From Mycoplasma sp. CAG:776 (lineage in GTDB: Bacteria > Bacillota_I > Bacilli_A > RF39 > UBA660): a stretch of 64,000 nucleotides of DNA. The stretch's first letter is position 1. Every line of letters begins with the position of its first letter. The notes under the pieces were generated by a model that did no database searches, was not told the DNA's origin, and worked only from the letters and a program-made list of their open reading frames with translations. Made by a program: the position numbers and the translations under genes. Shown here one piece after another: positions 17,679 through 26,489 of this stretch. The stretch is taken from contig FR903076.1 in the NCBI GenBank assembly GCA_000438195.1, positions 37,754 to 101,753 of the forward strand, given 5' to 3'.

Positions 17679-18979
17679 AAATTTCGTATGGTGTTGAGGA
17701 TGTACCATTTCCACTTTTAATTACTACATCACGAGATAGATTTATTACTGGGCGCACGCCTCGTGTGCTATCTACAATGTAGTCATTTAGAAGGCCAGAT
17801 GAATACACGAGGAAGACATGAGAGCAAGGATAGGGATATGATGGATCAAAGTAATATGGAGACATGGTCCAATAATACTTATTATTATATAGATAATAAC
17901 TGCTATTTTCACTATTCCATGATCCTCCGGCCATAACTACTTCATCTGCGGTAATTAAGCCTATAGGGTTAGTTAATTTTTTATTCTCTTTACTACTTCC
18001 ACTTACTGTATATAGGTCATTGCTATTACTACATTTGAATGTGGGATTTACATTACTGTTATTTTGTACTAATCTTTCATATCCTGTATAATAATGTGTT
18101 GAGTCTGTATGTTCCATGAATATCCACTTGTTAATTCTCTATCTCCACAAAATCCGGCTTCTTTACTGATTTGAGTTTCATACTCCTTATTTGCTATGTT
18201 TGTTGTATACCATGTATCCAATATATCTTTAATTGGACTATTTGTTGTATTTCCATGCTGCTCTCCCTCTGTATACATGTATCCTACGTATTCACTTCGA
18301 TCACGACTTGAATTAAATGCTTGCGAACTATTAATCATTGTACTATCTCCTGTAGTCTCAGTACTTATTCCATTATAGATCACTCTGATACTTCCATCTC
18401 CATTAATCCGAACAATTCGCCAATAGTATCCAGCAAACTTGACCCAATTATTAGTTACCGCTCCCCTAAAATAATAACTATATCCCCGATCATCTTGAGT
18501 CTTATATAATCCCTCATCTGTTGTTGCTACCCCATTAAAATCTGGTGTTTCTTCATTTATCTTACTGTTTGCTAATATTATATCTTTAGCTAAAATTTGT
18601 TCATCAAAATATAAATAACACTTTGTTCCTCTTTTAGTCATACCCAAAAAGTTGATTACTCCATTTTGATATTCTATTGTTATATTATTATCTATCGTAT
18701 CATTTACTTTACAATAACTTTTTTTTCATTCAAACTATATCCACTTGTTGGGACTATATCTATACTTTCATAGTCTCCATTTTCTTCTTGATACATCGCT
18801 ACCATTTTTAAATCATATGGTGTATAGTTGATTGTTCCATTCACTAATGGTATTGACTCAGTAGTTCGATATTTTGCTTTTGTAAAGGTGAGAGTACATT
18901 TTCCAATAAATAGTACTGCTACTATTCCTATTATAATATTTCTTTTTAGATAGTTTCTTTTTAATATCTCTATTTTCAT
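17677..18979 (-). pseudogene. Surface protein paralogue B, two frameshifts
   Basis: Relative of paralogues A and C. From the ATG at 18979 (AAGGAG upstream) the frame gives MKIEILKRNYLKRNIIIGIV and the conserved AKYRTTESIPLVNGTINY. It is lost in an A8 run near 18720, where the relatives continue KSYCK. The middle part (18069-18647) carries WVKFAGYYWRIVRINGDGSI and EAGFCGDREL. A second shift near 18100-18117 moves the C-terminal part (ERL ... YWTMSP ... GVRPVINLS) to another frame. The variable cassette (17761-17860, 100 bases) is intact and differs from A and C. The homopolymer shift could be reversible by slippage, but the second shift is not in a repeat, so the gene looks dead. Confidence 0.7.
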
Positions 18980-19041
18980 TCTTTTTTCTCCTTTTGTGTA
19001 GTAATACTTCATTGATATAGGTATATTTATATTTTAATATG

Positions 19042-19080
19042 CCAACAAAACGTTGGTATTCTTGTTTAAATATTACCAAC
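19042..19080. promoter_or_regulatory. GTTGGTA / TACCAAC operator between paralogue B and xre
   Basis: CCAAC-aaaac-GTTGG (19042-19056) forms one dyad, and GTTGGTA (19052-19058) with TACCAAC (19074-19080) forms a second that shares an arm. The site lies between the divergent starts of B (18979) and the Xre regulator (19110), so one regulator could control both. Inferred. Confidence 0.45.
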
Positions 19081-19109
19081 ATTTTGTATGCTTGTCAAGA
19101 GGTGTGAAA

Positions 19110-19325
19110 ATGAAAATTATTGCTAATCATTATCGTGCGAATGAAATTTTTAGAATGATAAGAGAAAATAGTGGAAAAACTCAGGAAGAGTTTGGAAAGC
19201 TTATTGGTAAATCAAGAAATGCTGTTCAATATTATGAATATGGACAAAGAAATTTTGATTTCGAATTATTATTGGAAATTGCTAAAAAGGAAAAATTAAT
19301 TATTACTATTGAGACAAAAAAATAA
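19110..19325 (+). CDS. Xre-family regulator divergent from paralogue B
   Basis: A 71-residue helix-turn-helix protein, with ATG at 19110 after AGAGGTG. The domain reads IFRMIRENSGKTQEEFGKLIG, then a recognition helix with SRNAVQYYEYGQR, and ends in a Lys/Thr-rich tail. It is read away from paralogue B across a shared operator region, a layout repeated at paralogue C (46.5 kb), so local control of the surface gene is likely. Confidence 0.78.
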   Translation: MKIIANHYRANEIFRMIRENSGKTQEEFGKLIGKSRNAVQYYEYGQRNFDFELLLEIAKKEKLIITIETKK

Positions 19326-19353
19326 TGTTGATAACAGTTTAATTATCAACATT
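19324..19353. terminator. Bidirectional terminator xre/gpmI
   Basis: AATGTTGATAA / TTATCAACATT, a perfect 11-bp stem with 8-nt loop, between two converging genes. Confidence 0.8.
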
Positions 19354-20855
19354 TATTTTTGAATGAATAATGATGGTGTGTTCGTCATTTCATCTGGTAA
19401 AGCAATGTCCATGTATTCTAAAATGGTTGGTGCTACATTGGTTAAATCACCACTTTTTTTAAGCTCGACATTTAAGTCTGTAATAATAAATGGTACTTTG
19501 CTAGTTGTGTGTGTAGTTACTGGATTTCCAAATTCATCTAACATAATATCGGCATTTCCATGGTCAGCTAGAATAATCATTGTATAAAAATTATCTTCAG
19601 CTACTTCGTATAGTCTTTCTAAACATACATCTACAGTTGTAACGGCTTTCATTGTTGCATCTAAGTTACCAGTATGTCCTACCATATCAGGATTAGCAAA
19701 GTTCATAAAAATGAAGTCAATATCTTTTTCCATGGCTTGGATGGCTTTCTTGGTAACATCTATGGCACTCATTTCGGGTTTTAAATCATATGTTTCAACT
19801 TTTGGCGATGGTATTAATATTTTATCACATTTGTCTAGTTTTCCATTGTACATTCCATCAAAGAAATAAGTTACGTGAGCATATTTTTCGGTTTCGGCAA
19901 TTCGGGCTTGAGTAAGTCCTAGAGTACTTAAATATATTCCTAAAGGATTTGTTACATTTATGTCTTCTAAAAAATTATTTGTTTTAATATCTTTATCTAA
20001 TGGGAAAAAGCTATAAGTTTTTAAATTTTGATATTTATATGTAGGAAATTCTTCGAATTTTTCATTTGTGAAAGCTTTTAAAATTTGTTTTCCCCTATCA
20101 CTTCTGTAATTCATCCATAGAATAATATCTCCATCTTTAATTGTTTCGTCTGGTTCTATAATAATTGGATATAAGAATTCATCTGTTTGTTCTTTTTTGT
20201 ATAGATTTAAAATGCCGTCAGTTGCTGTTTTGGCTTTAATGCCAATTCCTTTCGTTAAAAGGTCGTAATATATTTTAGTGCGATCATAGTTATTATCTCT
20301 ATCCATAGCATAGTATCTACCGCATAAACTTATGATATTTGCGTTTGGATCATCAGCTATTTTTTCTTCTAATTCTTTTACAAAATTAATGGCAGCATTT
20401 ACTTTGGTATCTCTTCCGTCTGTAATTAGATGAAAGTTAATTTTTTGGGCATTATTTTCTTTTAGTATTTCGTACATACTTATAAAATGTTCTAAATTAG
20501 AATGAACTTTTCCATTACTGTATAAACCAATTATATGGACTGTTTTTGTTTGAGCTTCCGTTAAAAATTCATTAAATAATAAATTATCTTTATTAATATT
20601 TTTTAGGAATTCTGTAATTCTAGGACCATGTTGCATAATTTTTCTTCCTGCACCAATAGTCATATGCCCTATTTCACTATTTCCAAACTCTCCTTCGTTT
20701 AGCCCAACATATTCTTCAGAAGCATAAAGAGTTGTATGGGGATATGTATTCCATAATTTATCGAAATTTTTTGTATCAGCCATTTTTATAGCATTTCCAT
20801 ACTCTTCTTCACGATATCCAAATCCATCTAAAATAACTGTTAATATTTTTTGCAT
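19353..20855 (-). CDS. gpmI: 2,3-bisphosphoglycerate-independent phosphoglycerate mutase
   Basis: A 500-residue alkaline-phosphatase-fold enzyme converting 3- to 2-phosphoglycerate with two manganese ions. It has TVILDGFGYRE at the N-terminus, the phospho-Ser motif GNSEIGHMTIGAGR, LITDGRDT, CGRYYAMDRD and the metal-binding ILADHGNAD. Length is normal (about 510). In many Firmicutes gpmI follows pgk-tpiA directly; here spo0A lies between tpiA and gpmI on the same strand. Confidence 0.96.
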   Translation of the reverse strand: MQKILTVILDGFGYREEEYGNAIKMADTKNFDKLWNTYPHTTLYASEEYVGLNEGEFGNSEIGHMTIGAGRKIMQHGPRITEFLKNINKDNLLFNEFLTEAQTKTVHIIGLYSNGKVHSNLEHFISMYEILKENNAQKINFHLITDGRDTKVNAAINFVKELEEKIADDPNANIISLCGRYYAMDRDNNYDRTKIYYDLLTKGIGIKAKTATDGILNLYKKEQTDEFLYPIIIEPDETIKDGDIILWMNYRSDRGKQILKAFTNEKFEEFPTYKYQNLKTYSFFPLDKDIKTNNFLEDINVTNPLGIYLSTLGLTQARIAETEKYAHVTYFFDGMYNGKLDKCDKILIPSPKVETYDLKPEMSAIDVTKKAIQAMEKDIDFIFMNFANPDMVGHTGNLDATMKAVTTVDVCLERLYEVAEDNFYTMIILADHGNADIMLDEFGNPVTTHTTSKVPFIITDLNVELKKSGDLTNVAPTILEYMDIALPDEMTNTPSLFIQK

Positions 20856-20920
20856 ATTTTCACCTTTTTCATTTTAATCATATCATAAAATTTTAAAAAA
20901 AACAAATTTCACCACATAAA

Positions 20921-20939
20921 AAAGGGATGGTATCCCTTT
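20921..20939 (-). terminator. spo0A terminator
   Basis: AAAGGGAT-ggt-ATCCCTTT with a T-run on the minus strand at the spo0A stop codon. Confidence 0.85.
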
Positions 20940-21711
20940 ATACTTGTAATAATTTTTTATCATAACGTAGACGATCTGCGATTGTTGCAATGAATTCAGA
21001 ATTTGTTGGTTTTGCTCTTTCGAAGGCAACACTATTACCAAATATTTCTTCCATTAAGTCATAATCGCCTCTATTCCAACTAACTTCTATAGCATGACGA
21101 ATGGCTCTTTCTACTCGTGATGCGGTTGTTGAAAATCTTATCGCTACTTCTGGATAAATTTCTTTAGTGATTCCACCATAACTATCGTTATTTTTATAAA
21201 ATAAGAATACACTTTCTCTTATATAGTTGTAACCTTTAATATGACTTGGTATTCCTAATTGGTGTAGTATTTTACTAATTGCTACATGTAGTTCTCTTTC
21301 CTTATCATTTAATTCCACAGCCTTTAAGTTTTCTCTTTTAGCTATTTCAATAATTCTTGTTTCTAAAGCTAACATACTGAATGGCTTTAACATATAATAG
21401 CTAACTCCGTAATTATTTGTCATATTGATTGTGTACTCTTTTTTGTAACTTGTCAAAATAATTACTTTTTTCTTGATATTTTCTTGTTTCATTCTTTCTA
21501 AAATGGATAGTCCATCTATTTCTGGAAGAATGATATCCATACAAATAATATCATATTCATTTTTGTGGTTTAGGATGTAATCTAAAGCATCTTTACCGTT
21601 ATTAATTACTTTTACTACTTCGATTACTGCGTGACTACTAAATTGTTTTTCGATTTTAGCAGTAATGTTTTTATTGTCATCTACTACTAAAACTCTTGTT
21701 ACATTTTCCAT
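20938..21711 (-). CDS. spo0A: Sporulation master regulator Spo0A
   Basis: A 257-residue response regulator. The receiver domain (about 1-120) has VLVVDDNKN, the phospho-acceptor Asp in ICMDIILPEIDG, the Thr of VIILTSYKK and Lys in YYMLKPF. The C-terminal Spo0A DNA-binding domain has the family-specific HQLGIPSHIKGYNYIRE and the recognition region RVERAIRHAIEVSWNRGD. AAGGAGAT sets the start at 21711. Phosphorylated Spo0A starts sporulation. The two-box array upstream predicts autoregulation. Position between tpiA and gpmI is unusual; in B. subtilis it follows spoIVB. Confidence 0.97.
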   Translation of the reverse strand: MENVTRVLVVDDNKNITAKIEKQFSSHAVIEVVKVINNGKDALDYILNHKNEYDIICMDIILPEIDGLSILERMKQENIKKKVIILTSYKKEYTINMTNNYGVSYYMLKPFSMLALETRIIEIAKRENLKAVELNDKERELHVAISKILHQLGIPSHIKGYNYIRESVFLFYKNNDSYGGITKEIYPEVAIRFSTTASRVERAIRHAIEVSWNRGDYDLMEEIFGNSVAFERAKPTNSEFIATIADRLRYDKKLLQV

Positions 21712-21790
21712 TTTGATCTCCTTCAATTAGTTATTATTTACTACACGCAAGATCATTATATCACATAAGTTGACAACATACTAGTAAATC

Positions 21791-21830
21791 TTTTGTCTAG
21801 TTGTGTAAACTTTTGTCGAAGTTTGTCGAA
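21791..21830. promoter_or_regulatory. Spo0A-box array upstream of spo0A
   Basis: Two exact matches to the 0A box TTGTCGAA (21813-21820 and 21823-21830) are spaced 10 bp apart, one helical turn, and a third partial TTTTGTC lies at 21791-21797. They lie about 80-120 bp upstream of the spo0A start; a TATAAT on the minus strand near 21755 is a plausible -10. This is the expected layout for feedback by Spo0A-P. Confidence 0.75.
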
Positions 21831-21834
21831 AAAA

Positions 21835-21861
21835 AATAACAGCTGTTATTGTGCTGTTATT
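21835..21861 (-). terminator. tpiA terminator
   Basis: AATAACAGC / GCTGTTATT, a perfect 9-bp stem followed on the minus strand by eight T. It overlaps the tpiA stop; its T-run borders the Spo0A boxes. Confidence 0.85.
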
Positions 21862-22571
21862 TGGCTGATTATAATGGGAATATTTTCAGGGGTTAATATG
21901 GCAGAACATACAATGAAGCCATCTAAGACATTTAGTTTTGCCAGACTATTAATATTGTCTATGTTTACGTTTCCTCCAAAAATTACTTTGGAATTTATTT
22001 GATAGTAATCTTGCATTAATTTTTTTATAAATATGATCATGGATCTTATTTTTAAAATATCATAAGCAGTATTATTTCCTATTAAATAAGTTGGTTCATA
22101 GGCAATTATAATATTTTCTAAGTCTTTATTATCTAATTTGTTAAATACTCTAGCTATTTGTTTTTCTAAGACTTGATATTCAACCTTTCTTTCTCTTTCT
22201 TCTTCTGTTTCGCCAATGCAATAAATTACTTTGATATTACTTTTTAATGCATTTTTAATTTTTTTTAGTATTTCATATTCCGTTTCTTTATAATATTTTC
22301 TTCTTTCAAAGTGTCCTATTATGGCATATTGTATGTTTAAACTTTTTAATTGATCAATTGATATGTCTCCTGTTAAATTTAGCGATTCATTTAATGATAT
22401 ATCTTGAACAGCTAAATTAATATTCTCTTTTTTAAATAATGGTAAATATATATTACTTGGAGCTAAAATTAAGTTGATTTTTTCTTGGTTTATATTTATA
22501 AAATATTCTCTATATTTTATTATTTCATTATATGTTTTATGAGCTTTTAAATTACAAATCAAGTATTTCAA
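21846..22571 (-). CDS. tpiA: Triosephosphate isomerase (divergent)
   Basis: A 241-residue TIM barrel. The active-site Asn/Lys pair is in ICNLKAHK (usually GNWKMN), the catalytic His in AIIGHFERR (usually IGHSERR) and the catalytic Glu in IIAYEPTYLIG (usually AYEPVWAIG). All four catalytic residues are kept, but flanking consensus residues are changed, so the enzyme is divergent. It overlaps the end of pgk by 20 bases and is cotranscribed with it. Confidence 0.92.
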   Translation of the reverse strand: MKYLICNLKAHKTYNEIIKYREYFININQEKINLILAPSNIYLPLFKKENINLAVQDISLNESLNLTGDISIDQLKSLNIQYAIIGHFERRKYYKETEYEILKKIKNALKSNIKVIYCIGETEEERERKVEYQVLEKQIARVFNKLDNKDLENIIIAYEPTYLIGNNTAYDILKIRSMIIFIKKLMQDYYQINSKVIFGGNVNIDNINSLAKLNVLDGFIVCSAILTPENIPIIISQITAQ

Positions 22572-23760
22572 TACTATCTTCCTCCGTTATTGCTTCTATT
22601 CCTGGTAATGAGGCATTTGCAATATATTCTAATGTTGCTCCACCTCCACTAGATATATTTGGAAAAATATTTTTAAACCCTAAAGTGTTAACAGCTCCTA
22701 CTGTATCTCCCCCGCCTATCACAACATGGTCTTTTTTTTCTTTTAAATGGTTTAATATTTCAATTGTTCCATTTGCAAATTCTTTTTGTTCATAAATTCC
22801 CATGGTTCCATTCATAAATATAGTATTACTATTTTTTATGATATCGCTATATTTATTAATTGTTTTAATTCCAATATCTTTTATAATATCATTCGCATCT
22901 ATTTTATTGATGTTTTTCATTGTTGGATTTTCATTATAGGTAGTTGTTGTAATCGCATCCAATGGAAAAGCAAATTTTTCTTTAAAGGCTAGCATTAGTC
23001 TTTGCAATTCTTTGATGGTTTCAGGATTTTCTGTTTTTAACGATTCCCCTGTTCTTAAACCTAAAGCACTTAAGAAAGAATTAGCAATTCCCCCACTTAC
23101 TAGTAAATGTTCACATTTAGGAAGTAGTGAGTTAATGATTTTTAGTTTATCATCTACTTTGGCTCCTCCCATTATTACTGTAAAAGGTCTTTCAGGCTTC
23201 ATAATTATTTTATCTAACATATTTTTTTCTTTTTCTACTAGAAAACCTAAGCAACTAGGTAAATATTTAGGAATTCCAACTACAGAAGTATGGTTTCTAT
23301 GTGCTACAGCAAAAGCATCCAATACAAACATTTCTCCTAAAGATGCGAGTTTTTGGGCAACTTCTTCATTTAAATTGCTCTCTAGCTTATTTGGTACATC
23401 TAAAAATCTGGTATTTTCTAATAAAAGTATTTCTCCACTTTGTAAATTTAAAGCTATATTCTTGGTTTCTTCAGATAAGATATCATTAGCAAATTTTATA
23501 GGTTTATTTAAAAGTCTTTCTAAGCAATTTTTTACAATTATTAATGAGTTTTTGGCTTTATCTTCTTCAGTTTTAACTCTTCCTAAATGACTTAAAATAA
23601 TAATTTTGCAGTTTTTACTTAATAAGTAGTTAATTGTCTCTAAACTCTTTATAATCTTACTTTCATCTGTAATATTACCACCAGTAATAGGTACATTAAA
23701 ATCACATCTTAATATTACCCTTAAATTATTTACATACATGTTTTTTAATAATTGCTTCAT
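22552..23760 (-). CDS. pgk: Phosphoglycerate kinase
   Basis: A 402-residue two-domain kinase making ATP from 1,3-bisphosphoglycerate. It has VILRCDFNVPI, the substrate-binding LSHLGRV, VIMGGAKVDDKL, and the nucleotide-binding GGGDTVGAV. First gene of pgk-tpiA. gapA and eno are not in this window. Confidence 0.96.
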   Translation of the reverse strand: MKQLLKNMYVNNLRVILRCDFNVPITGGNITDESKIIKSLETINYLLSKNCKIIILSHLGRVKTEEDKAKNSLIIVKNCLERLLNKPIKFANDILSEETKNIALNLQSGEILLLENTRFLDVPNKLESNLNEEVAQKLASLGEMFVLDAFAVAHRNHTSVVGIPKYLPSCLGFLVEKEKNMLDKIIMKPERPFTVIMGGAKVDDKLKIINSLLPKCEHLLVSGGIANSFLSALGLRTGESLKTENPETIKELQRLMLAFKEKFAFPLDAITTTTYNENPTMKNINKIDANDIIKDIGIKTINKYSDIIKNSNTIFMNGTMGIYEQKEFANGTIEILNHLKEKKDHVVIGGGDTVGAVNTLGFKNIFPNISSGGGATLEYIANASLPGIEAITEEDSIEILDL

Positions 23761-23851
23761 TGTTTATCCCTCTTTACCTATTAATATTATTATACCTTAA
23801 ATTAGCTTATTTTTACAATATATTACTTTATTTTTTGCTTTACTTTTGTAT

Positions 23852-23880
23852 AAATATTTTATTTTGACTCTTCATATAAT
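23852..23880 (+). promoter_or_regulatory. Sigma-E-like promoter of spoIID
   Basis: AAATATT (23852-23858), a 14-bp spacer and CATATAAT (23873-23880) fit the sigma-E consensus. The spoIID start lies 20 bp downstream. spoIID is a known sigma-E gene in B. subtilis. Confidence 0.55.
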
Positions 23881-23899
23881 TAGACAAAAGGAGAAGCTT

Positions 23900-24859
23900 A
23901 TGAATAGAATATTAGTTTTTGTAGTGATTTTATTAGTGCCTATAGCAATTATAACATCTAATGATCAAGAAGATGATCATATCATAGAGAAAGATCAAGG
24001 TAATATCTCCTTAGAAATTCCTATTAGTAGTGAAGAAAATGAGAATAAAGAAGAAACTTATCAGGTTATGTTAAGTGATAACAGTGATAAGAGCGATGCT
24101 TTTGCTATGGATTTAGAAGATTACATTATAGGGGTTGTAGCAGGGGAAATGCCGGCTTCTTTTAGTTTAGAAGCTTTAAAGGCTCAAGCAGTAGCTTCTA
24201 GAACTTTTGCTCTTTATAAGATGGAGTCTAATAAAGATTATGTTCTTAGTACAACTATTAACGATCAGGTTTATTTAACGCAAGATGATATGAAAAATAA
24301 ATGGGGGAATGATTATGAATATTATTATAATCGGGTTAAAGAAGCTGTTTTAGATACTGAGGGAGAAGTTTTAACTTATAATGGAAAGTTAGCTAGTACT
24401 TATTATTTTGCTATTTCTAATGGTTATACAGATGATGCTTTAACGGTTTTTCAGGAAGATCGAGATTATTTAGTTAGTGTAGAATCTCCTTGGGATAAGG
24501 ATTATCAATCTTACACTTCTTTATATACGATGAATAAAAGTGATTTTTGCAGTAAACTTGAAATTACTTGTGGAGATATACAAGTTTCTCAAGTAAATAG
24601 AGCTGATAATCACTATGTAAGAGAAGTTACTATTAATGGAAAAACTTTTACTGGTATTCAAGTTTTTCAAAAATTAAATTTAAAATCTACAGATTTTACC
24701 ATTACTTCTAAGGGAGATACTGTGGAAATTCAAACTTTAGGGTTTGGTCATGGAGTTGGAATGAGTCAATATGGAGCGCAAGGCATGGCGAATGATGGTT
24801 ATCTTTATCAAGATATTTTAAAACATTATTATCAAAATACAGAAATTACAAAATTATAA
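23900..24859 (+). CDS. spoIID: Stage II sporulation protein D
   Basis: A 319-residue membrane-anchored lytic transglycosylase of the engulfment machinery (SpoIID-SpoIIM-SpoIIP). The start at 23900 follows AAAAGGAG, and residues 5-20 form the anchor. The SpoIID domain has DYIIGVVAGEMPASFSLEAL with the catalytic Glu in GEMP, KAQAVASRTFALYKM, and the C-terminal GFGHGVGMSQYGAQGMA signature. spoIIM and spoIIP are not in this window. Followed by spoIIQ and spoIIID, the conserved B. subtilis neighbourhood. Confidence 0.94.
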   Translation: MNRILVFVVILLVPIAIITSNDQEDDHIIEKDQGNISLEIPISSEENENKEETYQVMLSDNSDKSDAFAMDLEDYIIGVVAGEMPASFSLEALKAQAVASRTFALYKMESNKDYVLSTTINDQVYLTQDDMKNKWGNDYEYYYNRVKEAVLDTEGEVLTYNGKLASTYYFAISNGYTDDALTVFQEDRDYLVSVESPWDKDYQSYTSLYTMNKSDFCSKLEITCGDIQVSQVNRADNHYVREVTINGKTFTGIQVFQKLNLKSTDFTITSKGDTVEIQTLGFGHGVGMSQYGAQGMANDGYLYQDILKHYYQNTEITKL

Positions 24860-24910
24860 GTATAAATTTAGAAAACTTGATCACTTTAATAGTAGGAAAG
24901 GTGATTTAGT

Positions 24911-25537
24911 TTGAAGCATAGAAAATTAAAAGGGTATGTATTACCAACACTTTATGTTATTGTTTTAATTGTTATTTTTGGTGCAGTTAGTTTAGTTAGT
25001 AGTTTAATGCAGGTTAATCCTAATTATTTGTATTCAGTTGATGTTTTAAAGGATGTTAGTACTCCGGTAATTGAAACTGTTGATGATGCAACAAAGATTG
25101 TTAGACCTTATACAAGTGCAAATGTTCATATTGAAACTTATTTTTATGATGTAGATGCATCAGCTGAAGATCAACAAAAATCTTTGATTTATTTTGAAAA
25201 TACTTATATGAAAAATACGGGAGTATTATATCAAGCAGATGAGACTTTTGATTGTGTTGCTGTTTTAAATGGAACGGTTTTAAATATCAAAAAAGATGAT
25301 ATTTTAGGTAATGTTGTAGAAATTGAACATAATGCTAATTTAAGAACAATTTATTATAGTTTGGGTGAGGTTCAAGTTCAAGTAGGAGAAGTTTTAAATC
25401 AAGGCGATTTAATAGGAACTTCTGGTGAAAATAATATTAATAATCAACAATCTAATTTGCTTTTTGAAGTATATTATAATGGAACATTATTAAATCCAGA
25501 AGAGTTTTATCAGATGGATGTTGCTACTTTAAATTAA
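24911..25537 (+). CDS. spoIIQ: Stage II sporulation protein Q (degenerate LytM domain)
   Basis: A 208-residue protein starting with TTG after AGGAAAGGTGAT. One N-terminal membrane span (about residues 9-31), a linker, then a LytM/M23-like domain (about 105-200) with GEVLNQGDLIGTSGEN and LLFEVYYNGTLLNPEEF. The zinc-binding His residues of active M23 enzymes are absent: the usual LHFE reads LLFE. This matches the non-enzymatic B. subtilis SpoIIQ, which zips to SpoIIIAH across the intermembrane space. It sits between spoIID and spoIIID. Confidence 0.88.
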   Translation: MKHRKLKGYVLPTLYVIVLIVIFGAVSLVSSLMQVNPNYLYSVDVLKDVSTPVIETVDDATKIVRPYTSANVHIETYFYDVDASAEDQQKSLIYFENTYMKNTGVLYQADETFDCVAVLNGTVLNIKKDDILGNVVEIEHNANLRTIYYSLGEVQVQVGEVLNQGDLIGTSGENNINNQQSNLLFEVYYNGTLLNPEEFYQMDVATLN

Positions 25538-25543
25538 GTATAA

Positions 25544-25585
25544 AAAGCCACTTTTAATCATATATTTTATAGGGTGGTTTTTTTA
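25544..25585 (+). terminator. spoIIQ terminator
   Basis: AAAGCCAC pairs with GTGGTTT (one G-U) across a long A/T loop, followed by a T-run. The spoIIID start codon lies only 4 bases further on. Confidence 0.6.
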
Positions 25586-25588
25586 TTC

Positions 25589-25825
25589 ATGCAACAAGTA
25601 TTAAAAGAAGCTAAGTATATTATTGATACAAATAAGACAATTAGAGAAGCTGCAAAAGTATTTGGTATATCTAAAAGTGTTCTTCATAGACATATGTCTC
25701 AAAATTTGAAAAAGTTAGATTATGAATTATATTTACGAATTAAAAATATATTTTTAGAGCATAATAAAAGTAGACATATTAGGGGAGGAGAGGCAACAAG
25801 AATTAAGTATATGTCTAAAGGGTGA
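25589..25825 (+). CDS. spoIIID: Sporulation transcription factor SpoIIID
   Basis: A 78-residue helix-turn-helix regulator of mother-cell gene expression acting with sigma-E. It has KEAKYIIDTNKTIREAAKVF and the recognition part GISKSVLHRHMSQNL, then a basic tail. It is shorter than the 93-residue B. subtilis protein, mainly at the C-terminus. The start at 25589 is nearly inside the spoIIQ terminator. The next gene starts on the last base of its stop codon. Confidence 0.93.
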   Translation: MQQVLKEAKYIIDTNKTIREAAKVFGISKSVLHRHMSQNLKKLDYELYLRIKNIFLEHNKSRHIRGGEATRIKYMSKG

Positions 25826-26394
25826 TGTTTTTGAAAGGGCTTATTGTTTATTTTTGTGATAATTGTCTTCATCTTATTTATAATAAAAAGGTAATTGTAA
25901 AGTCTTTAGATAGTATAAATCAGGGATTGGTTGTTGATCGGACAAGTTTTATGGATAGCTTTCTTTCGATTTTAAAAAAAGAAAAAATTAAAAGTAAACT
26001 TTTTGGGGATAAAATTTATGTAGTGAAGGATGTTTATTTTAATAATCGGGATGTATATTTTTTAGATAATATGTTTATGGAATTAGGATTTATTAAGGTA
26101 GTCTATTTGGATATTTGGGATTTTTTTGAGACAGATTACTCTTATATTGGAATATTTAAAGATTATATTGTTTTTTATTTAGATTCTCCTATTATTTTAT
26201 CTTTAGAATATTTTAATGATTTTCCCAAATTAATAGATTATTTTAAAGACTATTACAAGAAGTATATTGTTCTTTTTGGTTCTAATACCAATATACCTTT
26301 AATTCATTCTAATTTAGTTTCTATTTATTATATTGATCAGTTTCAAAGTTATATTACAAAAAGTTTACTGAAAGTAAAAAAATATGGTGCATAA
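25825..26394 (+). CDS. Unknown protein in the mbl position; possible degenerate actin-fold protein
   Basis: A 189-residue protein, starting at the ATG that overlaps the spoIIID stop (TGATG), so translation is coupled. No confident family. The segment GLVVDRTSFMDSFLSILKKE followed by KLFGDKIYVV, NMFMELGFIKVVYLD and a beta-rich YIGIFKDYIVFYL has the spacing of MreB/Mbl (gvI.D, p.vvi.vP, aGa..v.li, GG.t.va). In Bacillus and Clostridium spoIIID is followed by mbl. It would be only about half of Mbl, without the phosphate-1 and phosphate-2 glycine loops, so it cannot be an ordinary ATPase if the relation holds. Low GC, like its neighbours. Confidence 0.4.
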   Translation: MFLKGLIVYFCDNCLHLIYNKKVIVKSLDSINQGLVVDRTSFMDSFLSILKKEKIKSKLFGDKIYVVKDVYFNNRDVYFLDNMFMELGFIKVVYLDIWDFFETDYSYIGIFKDYIVFYLDSPIILSLEYFNDFPKLIDYFKDYYKKYIVLFGSNTNIPLIHSNLVSIYYIDQFQSYITKSLLKVKKYGA

Positions 26395-26409
26395 CATCAT
26401 ATTTTTTTT
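26381..26409 (+). terminator. Terminator after the spoIIID operon
   Basis: AATATG-gtgcataacat-CATATT followed by a T8 run, overlapping the stop of the unknown gene. Confidence 0.75.
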
Positions 26410-26436
26410 GACATTAAAATTGTTTTATAATATAAT
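26408..26436 (+). promoter_or_regulatory. Consensus sigma-A promoter of the agr regulator operon
   Basis: TTGACA (26408-26413), exactly 17 bp, TATAAT (26431-26436). Both hexamers are perfect. The leader of about 45 bases contains a small hairpin (CAGAAA ... TTTCTG) before the RBS. Confidence 0.85.
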
Positions 26437-26489
26437 TACTGTAAGTAAACTAGCAGAAAAAGGCGATTTCTGGTGTGGAGTAATGAAAT

